A DNA stretch of 64,000 nt. It comes from Lanius collurio (lineage: Eukaryota > Chordata > Aves > Passeriformes > Laniidae). The notes under the pieces were generated by a model. That model did not search any database, had not been told where the DNA came from, and saw nothing but the letters and a program-made list of their open reading frames with translations. Below, piece after piece: positions 37,001 through 48,800 of the stretch. Each line of letters opens with the position of its first letter. Position 1 is the first letter of the stretch. The position numbers were made by a program, and so were the translations under genes. The stretch spans positions 5,695,682 to 5,759,681 of the forward strand of contig JACBWW010000016.1 in the NCBI GenBank assembly GCA_020086605.1. The letters are read 5' to 3'.

Positions 37001-37188
37001 ATCTATTTCCTTAAGAAACTGAGGTGTTTTATGAAGACCTATTAGTGTAATGGAGAACATTTTAATCTGTGCATTTTGCTAGAAAATGCTAGTGGAGGTT
37101 TGGATGTCACTTAGATGTGTGTTATTTGTGAGCATGGCTGCTTTTTTAATCATGCTTTTGCAAAACATCAAATGCAACGGCACCATCC

Positions 37189-37242
37189 ATTCTAGTAACG
37201 TTTTCAAGTACAACACTACCCTTTATTCCAGTAACGTTTTCA
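37189..37242. repeat. Two-copy 18-bp direct repeat, period 36
   Basis: ATTCTAGTAACGTTTTCA at 37189-37206 recurs as ATTCCAGTAACGTTTTCA at 37225-37242 with one mismatch in 18. The rest of the 36-base unit is not clearly repeated. It could be a small local duplication or a paired binding site. Confidence 0.8.
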
Positions 37243-38167
37243 TACAAATAAATAACTTGCAAGTGACTTTTTTTAGTGTGGAATTAATTTTTAGGTTTGC
37301 TGGAATACTCTGCACACCAAAGATCTTTCCTTTTTGTCCTTAATACACATGCATGCAGTGTAGTTGCCCTTCTAAAAACCTTGAACTTGAATTTTGGGCT
37401 GAAAACCGTAAATTCCTTAAGCTGAGCAGTCTCTTGCCTTTATGCAGAAACATTTGCTAAATTTAGAAATACAGACAACCTTTCCAGGAAATGCTACGTA
37501 GAATCTTTACTTTACAACATTAGCTGGCAAGTAAGAACCCACTTGCAAGCCAGTAAGATGGGGTTGTTTTCCTCTTTGCTGTTTGATAGCAAATGATTAC
37601 AGATAAGCTGTAGGGATATCCATTTATTCACAAAGACTTTGTCTTGCAGATGAAAAAACATTACCAATTCAGAAAGCTCTCTATGTATGGCAATCAATTT
37701 TAACTCTGCCTTTCTGCTGATAATGGAAGCTTCTGTCTCACCCCCTGTCTGGCTCACGCGAACTCCTCTTCAACACGTTCTGAGCTTGACAAAGTTGTAT
37801 AAATCATTTTATGGTAACAGAAGATATCGTTAGGCTGGTAAACAGAAAGGAATAAATACGCAAGTGTCAGGCTGCCTTCACTTGTATCTATTTATTACCC
37901 TACAGGAATGCACACAGCGCTTCATAAAACTCCACCAGTATTTTAATCAAGTTACATCTTTTGGGAGAGGGAGAAGCTGTTGTGGGAACCATGTTAACGA
38001 AACCTTCATGCTCAATAGAGTGCAGAACACCAATTAAGGAGACTTTTGCTCTAAAACTGCCCTAATTTGCCATGTGGGCAGGAGAATCTTTCATAAGAAG
38101 GCTTATAGGACTCTCTGGGACTTGGTATGCTAGCTAGAGCAAGGTGACATAAACACATCAAGTGTAT

Positions 38168-38178
38168 CCACTAGAGGG
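38168..38178 (+). promoter_or_regulatory. CTCF-like core motif
   Basis: CCACTAGAGGG fits the vertebrate CTCF core (CCA-S-Y-AG-R-K-GG) at every position, followed by TA where the consensus prefers C/G. The flank does not extend the match strongly. Single short motifs arise by chance, so occupancy is only a possibility. Confidence 0.35.
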
Positions 38179-39005
38179 TATTGGCACACTATATATGGTG
38201 GTGCATTATAGATAGTATCTAACAGGTCTCATTTATTATGCCTTTATATGAGACCTTTAAAAGTCGTTTCTCCTGTAAAGTCCATATTCCCCAGGACCTC
38301 TTCCATTTCCTGGTAGCAAATGCATTCCCAGTATGAACTCAATTGCCATTAGGAGAACAAAGGGGTGGGAAGCTGCTCACCACCAAATTATGAAATGGCT
38401 CATGCCCAGGTGCTGAATGAAATATTGATGTAGTCAGAAGACTTCTAGAGAGTTGGAATGTCAGTTGAGCAATATGAAGACTTGCCTCTGCCTTGCACAA
38501 CAGCTTTCAGGAGAAGGATAAGTGGGTTCACATTCTGCTCTCCAAGCATTTCCAAAAAGCATCTGTCCTGGAGGGGAAAAAGCTCGGGAAAGGAGCTCCT
38601 ATTTTTAACAGCATCCACTAATCCCATTGCTATCAAGACCATATAACAAATCTTGGCTGAATCCTTTAAGTTTATAGTACAAGGCTGCTTTGCTTCAGAG
38701 AAGAATTTATATTTGTTGCTCAGATAAATGGCCTATCACATTATAATCCTAAGAGTATTACTTTTCAATTTAAAATGAAACTTGGTTAAGATTGCTATAG
38801 GAATTGTTTGGTTTTGGTCATAAATGACTTTAAAAGGGAAGAGAGAAAGAAACTGTGCAGCATGTGTGAAAATATCAAGTATCTTATATGGACATTGGAG
38901 TCACTAGAAGACTCTGGGTGGCTTTTATTAAATTTTTTTTAAAAATCTTGTGGAAAACTGTCCTCATACAGAAAACAGTGAGAAAAATGAAGTTATCTGC
39001 ATTTA

Positions 39006-39096
39006 AGGACATAGTTTAGTGGTGGACTTGGCAATTAAAGGCTGGTGGCTGGACTTGAGAATCTCAGAGGTCTTTTTGAACTTAATGGATTCTATT
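39006..39096 (+). mobile_element. CR1 LINE 3' tail fragment
   Basis: About 90 bases of CR1 3' end in plus orientation: 'ggacatagtttagtggtgga', 'cttggcaatt', 'ggctggacttgagaatctca', 'gaggtctttttgaactt', then 'aatggattctat'. It is extremely 5'-truncated and moderately diverged. The tail ('tcagaggtcttttt') belongs to a different CR1 subgroup from the copies at 26.9 and 50.4 kb, whose tails read 'gatcctt' and 'gggaccca'. Confidence 0.8.
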
Positions 39097-40345
39097 TTTC
39101 TGTGGGATTACTGGTAGTATTCTGAGGCTGTTCTTTTGGAAATTTTAAGGTCTTGGGGAAAACACCATGATAAGTGGCGATTCAATTATGGAAATTTTGC
39201 ATTAAGACGTGTATCTATTGTATAAATACCTGCAAATTCCATGTTCTTTGAGAGCCTGGACCATGTAAGTCACAAAGGGAGTTTTCTGATTCATAAACAA
39301 GTCTAGCCTGGAGATGTGCCTGCCCTACTCGTACCAAACCTAATTGTGGATGTGAACAAGGCTCCCCAAAATATGCTGATCCCAAAAACAATGCTGATGA
39401 CAAAAATGAGTAAAATGAGACATGAAAGTGAAACCAACAACAAATATTACCTTGCTCATATTACAAAAGCCATTGACTTTCTTTCCCATGATAACACACG
39501 GGCTCAGGGAATTGATGATAATGCATATGAGCATGTCAGAAAAGAATTTTAATGAGAAAGCCCTCTATGTAATATCTATTTTTATTCAAATTGGAGATTG
39601 AGGGACCAAGTAACAGGATGAGATGTTGGAGGATTGGTCTGAAAGAAATAGTTTTATTGTTGTAGTCATTAATGAAAATGTTCTCCTTAAATATTCAAAC
39701 ATCTACAGCAGTATTAAAAATTAATCGATATACTGCGTACGAATACTTGCTAATTTTCTTTCTGTAGAAGGTAAATTGAAAAGAAATGATTACATAAATG
39801 GAAGTAGTTGTTTAGGTAGACTTTTTTTTCTTGTAGCATTGATAGTATGGTTTGAATAATTTATTTAAAATTTAGGGAGGGGTAAAGACTGCTAAGATTT
39901 TCTGATTCTTCTTCCAAAATGTGCAGATTTTAGTGCTCTGCTTAAACTAATTTTAAAGTATCCAAGTTACCAGTGCAATAGTGCAAATATTTCTTGGCTT
40001 TTTTGGGTAGTTTTAAGATATGTAGATTTAACAGTGTCTTTTCAGATATACATAATTCTGTGATTTTAAAAAAATAACACTCAGTTTTATGCAGACCTTT
40101 GTTAGTGTCCTATTTTATTGTGAACGTGTCTGTTTTCTATTCATTATTTCTTCCTAACATCTTCCAGTAAAATCACCTGTATACTTTTTTCATGTAATAT
40201 GCCTGGTTTTCCATTAGATATTCTACCTCATGTTTTCTCTCATTGAATACCACTTGCTGTTTTCTATCCACATCTCAAATTTCTGAATTTTGTTTTACTC
40301 CTTATGTTAGTCATTGTGGACGGAAATCACTTATCTGTCACATTA

Positions 40346-40362
40346 TATGTATGTATGTATGT
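40346..40362. repeat. (TATG)n microsatellite
   Basis: About four TATG units; a short simple repeat. Confidence 0.85.
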
Positions 40363-43300
40363 TCTACCAGGAATACACTCAGGAGAATGTATAGACTCAT
40401 ACTCTACATAAGATTCCTTATGATACTAATATATTTTTTGAGGTGTAAAGCAAACCCACGTTTTATAATCCCAAGTTTCCAATGACAAAAACAGTTTGTA
40501 ATTTTAGTATAAAGACATCTATGGTAATAACTTCCTCTTCAGTTTCAAACAGCCTTTCCTCAGTTTTCTTCCATGTTATTTGAGTGTAGTTTTGTGTTTC
40601 CCCATGCAGATCTTCTTCTTCATCTTATTGGTGATGGAATATGTATGTGTGTTATTTGTAAACTATTTTGGGCTGGATATTGTTATCCATGACAGAAAAA
40701 TTTGACAGACAAGTAAACAAGCTACTACTGCTACCCCAATGGTACCTTTTACATCTAATGTGAAACAATGCCACACAATTCAAGCTGTAGATAGATGGAT
40801 GGGAAAGAAAAACAAACACAAAATTTTCCATAACCTGAATTCAAATTAATTCTCTCAAATGAAGTAATTAGTATTTCTGACATAGGCTAGAAATAAAATG
40901 TTATCTTTGTGTGTATATATCTACAACTATAAAAAGAGTATATCCATTCAACATATTGATGATGCCTCCTTTTTAGAAAGCTTGCAAAATGTGTCAGTTG
41001 AAAAATATACTGCTTTAAGCGCTATATTTTTAGAGATGCTTGAGAGGTTTCTTTTTATTATGAGTTTTGTTTTTTTCCGTGCCCCTGCTCTCAACTCAAG
41101 TGCCAGTACCCACATTGTGGGTAGTCAAGGTTACTTTTGTATAAAAGTTGGTTTTGGCATATAGCCTCGTGAAGCTTCCTTAGAAGGTCAAACTGAATGG
41201 AAAACTTTTTGCTCTGACTTAAATGCATACTTGAGTAGCTGCTTTAAGTCAAAGCAAGACAGATGTTGGTGAATACATATTTTAGATGGGGTTTTTTTTG
41301 GATATTCTGCTGCAAGAGCACCTGTCCAGCCAAATGAAAACATCACACAGGAATGAAGTGGCACTTGTGCTGGTTCAAGCATTTTAAAGCAGACGTACTA
41401 TCACTTAAAGCAACATCTGTGGCACAGAGGAAGTTTGAAATTATGCTGCTTATTGGGCTTGCTTAAACACGTTTGTGTCTGCTATTCCAATTTGTCTGCC
41501 TGGTGCCACAAAAAGATGTTTCAGTGATTTTGGGAAATGAGGTATAAACAACAGTTTTGCTTCTTGAGCTGATGTACCTAACAGAGCATACAGCTCCTTC
41601 TTAGGACAAAGAATATAGGGATCACAGTGGCAGTCTTTTCTGTGTGTTTTATCTCCAAAGGTGAGGGTGTGTTTGCATTCCTATCTCTGCATGCTTGACT
41701 TGGAATTTGTAGGAATTACTTCAGTAGTTCCGTCATATTGCATTTGCTGATCTGAAGGATTGGAAGATGAGCATTTCCAGGTTAAGGAATTATATTTTAT
41801 TAATAAGAAAGTTCACTTATTGAAGGCACAGAATTCTGCCAGTTGTTATGCACTGTTGCATGGGAAGTTAAAACTTTCTTATCAACAATCAGAAGTGCAA
41901 GTAGTACTTTTGACCTTCTGTGAATATCTTTGATAGTAGGTAAAAGAAATGTGCTACCAAGTTTTTAAATGCCACTCTCTTCTCCTTTTACCTGAAGAGC
42001 ATGAACAAAAGTACATGTCCCATAACATTGTTTACCTTTCATCTAACAAATGTTTTTGTATATGTGACACAATTCTGTAGAGGATATCAACTCCTCTGGA
42101 ATCAGCCTTTTTAATTTAGCTGCATGGTGTGTAATTCACATTTTTAATTTAACATCAATTCACAGTTGTACTTTGGTGAGATGTAGGTTATTTTTTCCTC
42201 TCTATGAAATTATTCATATTGTACATAGTTTGTATAAATTATCTTAGCTGTAGGTGATAAATCCAATTGGTTTGAGTTTGTTGTTTAATTATGGTTGTTT
42301 CCAAAATGATAGTGTCATGCTTATGTTTATCAGAGGAATAGCTATCCAACTGACTTGTGGATTATCTAGGGTCTTTAGTTAGTTATTGCCAGTAAACAGC
42401 TAAAGGTGTAAATGTTATCATCAAATGTGGAAGTTCATGGCTCTGCAGTAGCAGTCAGGACCACAAGTGTTGTAAGATGTACTTTGCTGTCAACTCAGGA
42501 GAAACCTAAAGTTTATTTCCCCACTAGAAGCCCAGGCTGGGATTTGCTTTATATCAGTACTATAAAATATGAATGAGTCTTAAAAGTATCCCTAATAACC
42601 CAATCTTTGCAGTACACAAATACCAGTAGGGTTGTTGGTAGTGCACTGCTAAGGTGCCAGGCTTCTAATTCTGTTGTGCCCAGAGAGTGAGCAGCCTCGA
42701 ATCATAAGAAGTTAGGAATACCCAACCTGTAAAGGGATGTCAAAACCCTCATTTTGCCAGCCTTTGAGTTGAGCAGCTGACCAGCAGAAACAGCCATGTG
42801 CAAATGTGTGTCCAAAAGAAATAGCCAAAAATCTAATCTCTTATCCTTAGCAGAAGTAGGTATTTGAGTGAAAGAAGGGGCCGATCTTTCTTTGCTGTTT
42901 GAGATACTCAAGTATTAGAAATGGAGCAAAACCTGACCTCTGCTTGGTTACCCCTGTTGTGGCTTGGAACAGCTTGATAGTCAGGGTGCCATAGTAGTAT
43001 TTAGTCTGGAGTCTAATTTTTCTTCTTTTCTGGGAAAGGTTTAGTTCAAAAAGGTTGTTTAAAACGTGGCCCTTTAATACTGGCAGACATTATTGAAATC
43101 AACAACGCAAACACAAGTGTTCCACATTGTAATTTTATTTTTTAATGCTTCAGACTCTTTTTAACTACATACTTAACTTTTACAATTGATAAACTGAATA
43201 CCACAAGATTGAGAGCCTGAATATAAACACTGCAATTAATTTTATTAATTTTCATTGTCTATCTTAAAAAATAGGCAGAAAGAGAAGATCATAAATAGAA

Positions 43301-43752
43301 GGAAGAAGTTTGTTTTCTTTCTTTCACTTTGATTTATTGGAAGAAAACTTAGACCAACTAAAATGTTACAAGAGGAGTTTGGTATAATAAATAATAAGGT
43401 TACAATTCTGGAACAGCAATTTCCTTATTTAATGCTGTTAATGGGAAAAGTTGGAGATATTAATTTGTCAATTACATTTGAAATGCATTAACTAGACACA
43501 AATAGCTCAGTAAGAATAGACACTGAATAGCTCATTACCCTTTCATAGACTGCACTAGGGCCCTAGCTAGTAAGTCTGTTAGTAAAAAGCAACAAGCAGT
43601 TTAAAATTTGCACACACATCTCTAACAGCTCTCAAACCTTCTTAGGTTTGTTACAGATACATTCCTTTATTTTTGCTCTGTTCTTTTTCCCTGATAAAGC
43701 AGGTTAAATGAGTGAATGCATCCGAAACTCTATTAAGTGTATTTAGCTGCAC

Positions 43753-43767
43753 TATATATATATATAT
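43753..43767. repeat. (TA)n microsatellite
   Basis: About seven TA units in AT-rich sequence; a short simple repeat. Confidence 0.85.
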
Positions 43768-44434
43768 TTACCTGTAATTGGCTTTTAGAAATACTGTTAT
43801 CAAGACAAAAATTCTCAAATCTCAATCATTTCAGGAAATTAAGATATTTACAAGTTATAGTTTTCAGTGTAGGTGTTCATCTTGCATACTATGATTTGCA
43901 GTTCTTGCACAAGATTGCACAAGAAGTCTTTTACAAGGGAACCCATATTTCCAGCTTTTTTCCCATATAATAAATATTATATTCTAAAACCTTCAGTACT
44001 AAGTATTATGACTTAATTATTAATTATATGCACTAATTTGTTACTTGGTGCATATATACTTGATTTGGTGCAGGTTTTTTGTCTTTTTTTTTTTTATAAT
44101 TTTGTAAATGACAAACCAAGTGTCTCTAAAGTAGTTCATAGAAGTACCTCATTGTTTTTGAACAATGCTTTGAATCAGCTTGTTGGGACATGTCTTGAGC
44201 CTTTTCTATGCTTGAATTTGCTGTAAGAGCAACTCTGCTAGTAGCCTAAGTATTCCTAATATCTATATCATTCAACAACAGTGTTTCTAGAAAGATAGCA
44301 GTGACAAACAGTAGTTGTGCATAGAACAAAATATTAGTAATTTTAATGAAGTGGTGTAAGTGTAGAGAACCAGCCTGGTGGAACAGCCAAGCCTTGAAGG
44401 TGAGGGCACAGGCTGCCCATGGAGGATTGTAGGC

Positions 44435-45054
44435 ATGGGATGATGAGAGCTGGCACACAAGTGGGCACCAGAGACCTGCTCCTGCTGTCTCTGGCTCTGC
44501 AGCTTCTGTGCTGGAGCCCGAGGTGGAGCAGTCTCCAAAAGGCGTCTCCAAAGTGCAGCCGCTCAGCAGGATCAGCCACGAACACCGTGCACACACAAAC
44601 ACACGGACAGCTTCAGCAATATGAGTCCACAGCAAAGAGGCAGGAAGGGCTTTGCACACATTTCCACAGGAGCTGTTTATTGCTTCCACCCTGCAAAGGG
44701 CTCTAGAGGCAAAGACAGAGAACAAAGCAGGGCCTAAGTTTAGGCAGGGGAGGGCGGAGAGCACCAGAGACCAATGGGGGACTCTGGGGGGGTGGCAAGG
44801 GCCAAAGGCAGATGGGGAGAACAGGGAGGGGACAACCTTCTAAGGCATGGGACATAAAAGGTAACAAGGAGAGATGGAGGGGCCACAGGGCACCCAGGGA
44901 AGCAGAACTGGGGCAGATTAACATAGCAGAACAGTGCATGCTGAGAGGAGTCCTTCTGGTCGTCCTAACCTGGGGAGGTTTGTTTGGTGCTAGGGACTTG
45001 TCCCACCAGCGGAATCTCTTTGTCCCTTGTAATGTAGGCTCAGCAGCCACCACA
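44435..45054 (-). mobile_element. Endogenous retrovirus LTR (solo or terminal)
   Basis: On the minus strand this GC-rich block behaves as an LTR. It starts with TGTGGTGGCTGCTGAG (plus-strand end CA at 45054), has an ATTGG (inverted CCAAT) at 44771-44775 and an AATAAA polyadenylation signal at 44676-44681, then about 240 bases of R/U5-like sequence. The low-coordinate boundary is uncertain: TG at about 44435 is one candidate, and the GC-rich block continues to about 44385. I found no flanking target duplication and no gag, pol or env frame. The 172-codon minus-strand frame that crosses it is chance. A potential G-quadruplex lies on the plus strand at 44776-44801. The LTR identity is inferred from signals and composition; the family is unnamed. 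Confidence 0.6.
44776..44801 (+). other. Potential G-quadruplex motif in LTR
   Basis: G5-ACTCT-G7-TGGCAA-G3 fits the G3+N1-7 pattern when the G7 run is split. It is on the strand opposite to LTR transcription, just upstream of the polyadenylation signal. Confidence 0.6.
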
Positions 45055-45413
45055 ACCTCCCAGTTTTAAATGACTCACCGGTGGTCAGCTAGAGAAATGC
45101 AGTCTTAGGAGTTGGGTAAAAATTACATTGGAACAGGAAAGGGTAAGGAACAAGTAACTTGTGTGCAAAATCTACTGTATGCAGTAAGTCTGAATCCCTA
45201 AGGAAGAGCAAGGTTTAAAAGAGTATTACAAGACACATAAAAACGACCTTAAAGACATCCTGGAGAAATCACTGTCAACATCATGCTCCTTGGAGTGAAG
45301 GAATTGGGGTATGGGTGGCATTGACTCATTTTCCCCTGTCAGGAAGGAGCTGTTGGAGCCCTAGCAGCAGTCCACTCCTTTTTTAGTCAGAGAAAGGAAT
45401 GGATACTAGGAAG
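45055..45413. other. Spacer between two minus-strand LTRs
   Basis: About 360 bases between the LTR ending at 45054 and the LTR starting near 45414. It has no open frame of note and no retroviral protein motif. It could be a relic of internal retroviral sequence, since both LTRs share orientation, or host DNA; I cannot tell. Confidence 0.5.
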
Positions 45414-45775
45414 TGTGCCTACCGATGCCTTGATGGGCTACCTAAAAACGGAGGGTAGACGAAATTAAGAGAATCAAAGCAGTTATATATATTGAAGGGC
45501 CTTCATTCAGGTACATTAGGGCAGTCAAAGCACTCAGGGGCTACACCCAAAATGGACATCAGGTCATAGGTTTTCATGCTTTTATAAGTTTGGTGCATTT
45601 GCATAATGGGAGTTAATCCTCCAATTACAGCTTCAGGTAATGAAGTCACCCCAGGTTTGCTCCTCCCCAACTCACTGTTGTTTACATTTCTCAGGGCCTG
45701 AGACAGTAAGGTGTCCTTGAGTTTTAGGCCTAGAGAGGAATTGTTTTAACTAAAGTGGGAGAGTAGTAGCTAACA
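45414..45775 (-). mobile_element. Endogenous retrovirus LTR (solo-type)
   Basis: Read on the minus strand the block starts near TGTTAGCTACTACTC (plus-strand CA at 45774-45775). It has an ATTGG (CCAAT on plus at 45621-45625), TATAAA about 35 bases downstream (plus TTTATA at 45581-45586), and 'gaaggcccttcaatatatat' around a decayed polyadenylation signal (45483-45500). It continues through 'gattctcttaatttcgtcta' and ends near the plus-strand TGTGCCTACCGATG at 45414. This order of elements is typical of avian solo LTRs. It shows no clear target duplication and no internal genes. It abuts a 15-bp-arm hairpin on its high-coordinate side. Confidence 0.75.
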
Positions 45776-45814
45776 TAGTGTATAATTCTACATGGAATTT
45801 AGAATTATACACTA
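45776..45814. repeat. 15-bp perfect palindrome, 9-nt loop, flush with LTR end
   Basis: Bases 45776-45790 (TAGTGTATAATTCTA) are exactly complementary to 45800-45814 with a 9-nt loop. The first arm begins at the base after the presumed LTR terminus (CA at 45775). AT-rich palindromes can extrude as cruciforms and are known weak points for insertion and rearrangement. Confidence 0.85.
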
Positions 45815-48800
45815 AAGAATTATAGGATATGAAAAATATAAATGCTAAAGTCCTAAGGCATCACAACAGCTTTAACTGGCATGTACTGTATTATTTAACA
45901 ATAGATTATTGTATAACAGTATGTTCCTTTTCTCTAACTGCTAAACTGGACTGAACCCTTTAACTACACCCTGAAGATTACAACTATTGTAATCAAAGTT
46001 TCTTGGCTTTACATCCAATGTGTGCTTTTCTCCTTACATGTAACAAGACTTAGGCATTCTTTGTTGTGCTGGGTTACCACAGAAGTAAAACTGCTGGGGT
46101 CTGTGGGCATTTTCTGGCCTGATGTGGTGACGGGTGTTACTGCATCCAGGGCAAAGGCCATTACCTCTATGGCTCAGTAGCTGGACAAGTTCTCCTGGTC
46201 ACTCTTTCCAGGACTGTGAATTAGTTCTCTGTTGGTATTGGGAGTGTTGGTGAGAGGCAGGTGAGAAACGGTGTCCTGACCTTTTCCCCGTCAAAACAAG
46301 TTTGATTTAGAACCTCATGACAACTTAGTGTGAACTCTTGCAACTCTTCATCACATTTTCGTAATGCAGTCTCTCCCCTGGCTGGCCCCATGTCAGCGCT
46401 CTGGGGAGCCTCAGTTGCATTGGTCTTCAGCCTGGGAATAACTACTTTTTGTTGTATGTCCCATTGTTGCAAATAAAAATCTCTGATGCTAAGTATGTTC
46501 TTGAAAAGAGATTTAAATTTCACAGCTCCTTTTGTCCAGTTCATGTTCGATTTCACTGTGTGAATGATGATTGCAACTGTGCTATATTTAGTTGTATTCA
46601 TCAAGAGGAAATAGCATCTATTAATTGTGTAGCAAAGACATAAACCTTCATTCCCTACAAGATTCAGGCACCTGTCAGGCACTTTAAGAAGCCTTTTGCC
46701 TCAGCTTGGCTTATACACAGACTACAGTATTTCTCAGTTTTCAAAATGAGTGTTCTTTTGAAGTCTGAGTTTCTGCTTTCCTCAGTGCTGAGTGGTTTCT
46801 GTGCTGGGTACCTGGAGCTGACTGAGAATGATCCTGCTCTGCTGCTTGCCCTGGCACTGGCTCCTGCAGAAGCATAGAGAGAGTGAGTGAGGCTTGTCCA
46901 AGGGCCCTTTCCTATAAGCAGGGGAGTACAGCACTCACTCGTGCCTTAGACACTATCCCAGCTTCCCACAAACACCTTCCCCCAGTGATTATTTGAGATA
47001 TCAGACAAGTTTAGAAATGATAGTACTTGAGGGAAGTTGGATGTAGGAGAGGCATAAGTGAGGTCTCAATTCCAGTATTCCAATGGGTGTATTGGGACAC
47101 AAACTATTTATTTAATCTTTGAGGTGTCTTTAGGAATTAAGCTCACCAAGACCAAGTCCCAGAGAAGATTAGAATTGAAAATCTATTTGTTTTCATGGTA
47201 TTACTGAGGGTTTCTTTTTCCTTTCATTTTGAATGAAAATTATAATTACTTCATAGAAACAGTAAATTATACTGATTTCGATGTGTTATTTATTTCAAGC
47301 ATGAGTCTGCTTGCTGGTGAGGCAAATAAGACTCCTGTAAACTTGCTTGTGATTATATATAGCAGGTTGATAATTTTAATTGGTGTATATATATTCACTA
47401 AATTGAGATTTGTACAAAAGATAATGCAAATAATAAAATTATCAGAAAATCATATCTCTGAAAGGGATTTTGAGCCAAAAATCCTGTCTACTTTCAAATG
47501 GAGCCTTGTAAAAACCATAATCTCCATCTTCTTTTAAAAGCATTGTTCTCTGAGGGAAAAAGTACACAGTAGACTTGGGTAAAAAATGGAATCTATAGTT
47601 TAAACCCCAAGTTACACATTGCTCCTTGTTAAGATTTCATTTCGGCAGTATTCTGCTTTGATCAATGAGAAAATTTGCAGATTTTATCTAAGCTGAAGAA
47701 AAAAATGGTATTAAAAGAAAATCTTTAGTGGTGATTTTGTGGTCTTCAGTTAATTACAGCAAATGTTTACTCATGCATATTTCTGTTTGGAGTACCTACA
47801 TTTAAATTTCAGCCAGAAATTCTCTCCGTCAAGAAAGTGATGTTGTTTAATTATTAAGATAGCGTGCAATGTGACCTGTTTAATAATATAATATAAGCTC
47901 TTTAGTGTTTATCTACCAATATTCATGTGAAAAGCTCAAGTTTGATCCATATGAAATTTTTGCTTCAAAATCAGTAAGTGACTAAAGTTCTGCAAGTACA
48001 TGGCATTGCTGTGATATTGACTCTTTCTGAAAAACAGAAGTTCATGCGAGAAATCACACATAATATGGGGAAACCAAGACAAGATTCCTTTTACCATTCA
48101 TTGTGTCATCTGATTTTGAGAGAGAGAAAAATCTTAAGCTGTTTTGCTTTGAAGGCTTATTTCATTTTAACCCTGTGCTCAAAAAGAAATCTGATGTAAA
48201 AGCTTGTAGCTGCATGTGGCAAGAGATTTTCCCAAGAATTTCCAAGTTAAAAGATTTAATCCATTGGAGAATATGGAAATTCTCATAAATTAATCTATTT
48301 GGGTTTTTTTCGAGCTGAGCCATTAAATAATAACTTCCTTTTGCTGATTGATTCAGTGCAGGGATGCATTTTGCTTGAGTTTGTATCATTGTAGACTTGT
48401 TAGTGTGTCATGGAAAAGGTTGAGGCATGCCTTGAACTCTTTTATTGTTGTATGTAGCATTTACATGTGTACTGCTTCTCAGGATTGACATCAAAGAGCA
48501 ATGAGTACGCAGGCTTTAAACACACCTTTAAAGAAGTGAAGCTATTTTTGGTTGTCTTCTGAAATGATGATTCCTCTCAAAAAATATCCCAAGTAGTCTC
48601 ATGTTCTGTGTGTGCAAATCTCTGTTTTCCACAGTAACTGACATTCAAAATAGCATCTCTGAAAGCAGATGAGTGCTGGCATTAATGCTCATCAGGAATA
48701 GAAAGTAATTTGCTAGAAATAGGCAGAAATGCAAGTGCTGTTAATAGAGGGAAATCCTTCAGAGAAAGCAGGTGTTTTACATTCTTGTTTTCTGCAGAGT

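Larger units (their letters stand above)
34085..39000. other. Unique non-coding sequence, no gene seen
   Basis: Mostly AT-rich single-copy sequence. Items inside, listed separately: an 18-bp direct repeat at 37189-37242 and a CTCF-like core at 38168-38178. The stretch 37860-38280 is free of repeats and could be conserved. Open frames stay below 86 codons. Confidence 0.65.
39100..44385. other. Unique non-coding sequence, no gene seen
   Basis: Very AT-rich, open frames below 90 codons. It includes a (TATG)n run at 40346-40362, a (TA)n run at 43753-43767 and a T tract at about 44083-44094. No transposon tail was recognised, and no exon. Confidence 0.65.

Noticed and set aside
42600..42720. tRNA-derived SINE head ('ctaaggtgccaggcttctaa')
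   Set aside because: It loosely recalls a Leu/Ser tRNA core but lacks convincing A and B boxes and any tail; left unannotated.
44246..44764. 172-codon minus-strand frame across an LTR
   Set aside because: It crosses the LTR's polyadenylation signal and U5-like part into flanking DNA and shows no retroviral protein motif; GC-rich DNA simply has fewer stops.
46221..46682. 153-codon minus-strand frame
   Set aside because: No recognisable motif or codon pattern and no neighbouring exon-like sequence.
47229..47537. 102-codon frame with hydrophobic stretch
   Set aside because: The Ile/Phe/Leu/Lys-rich composition is what AT-rich DNA encodes; no signal sequence logic, family or splice context.
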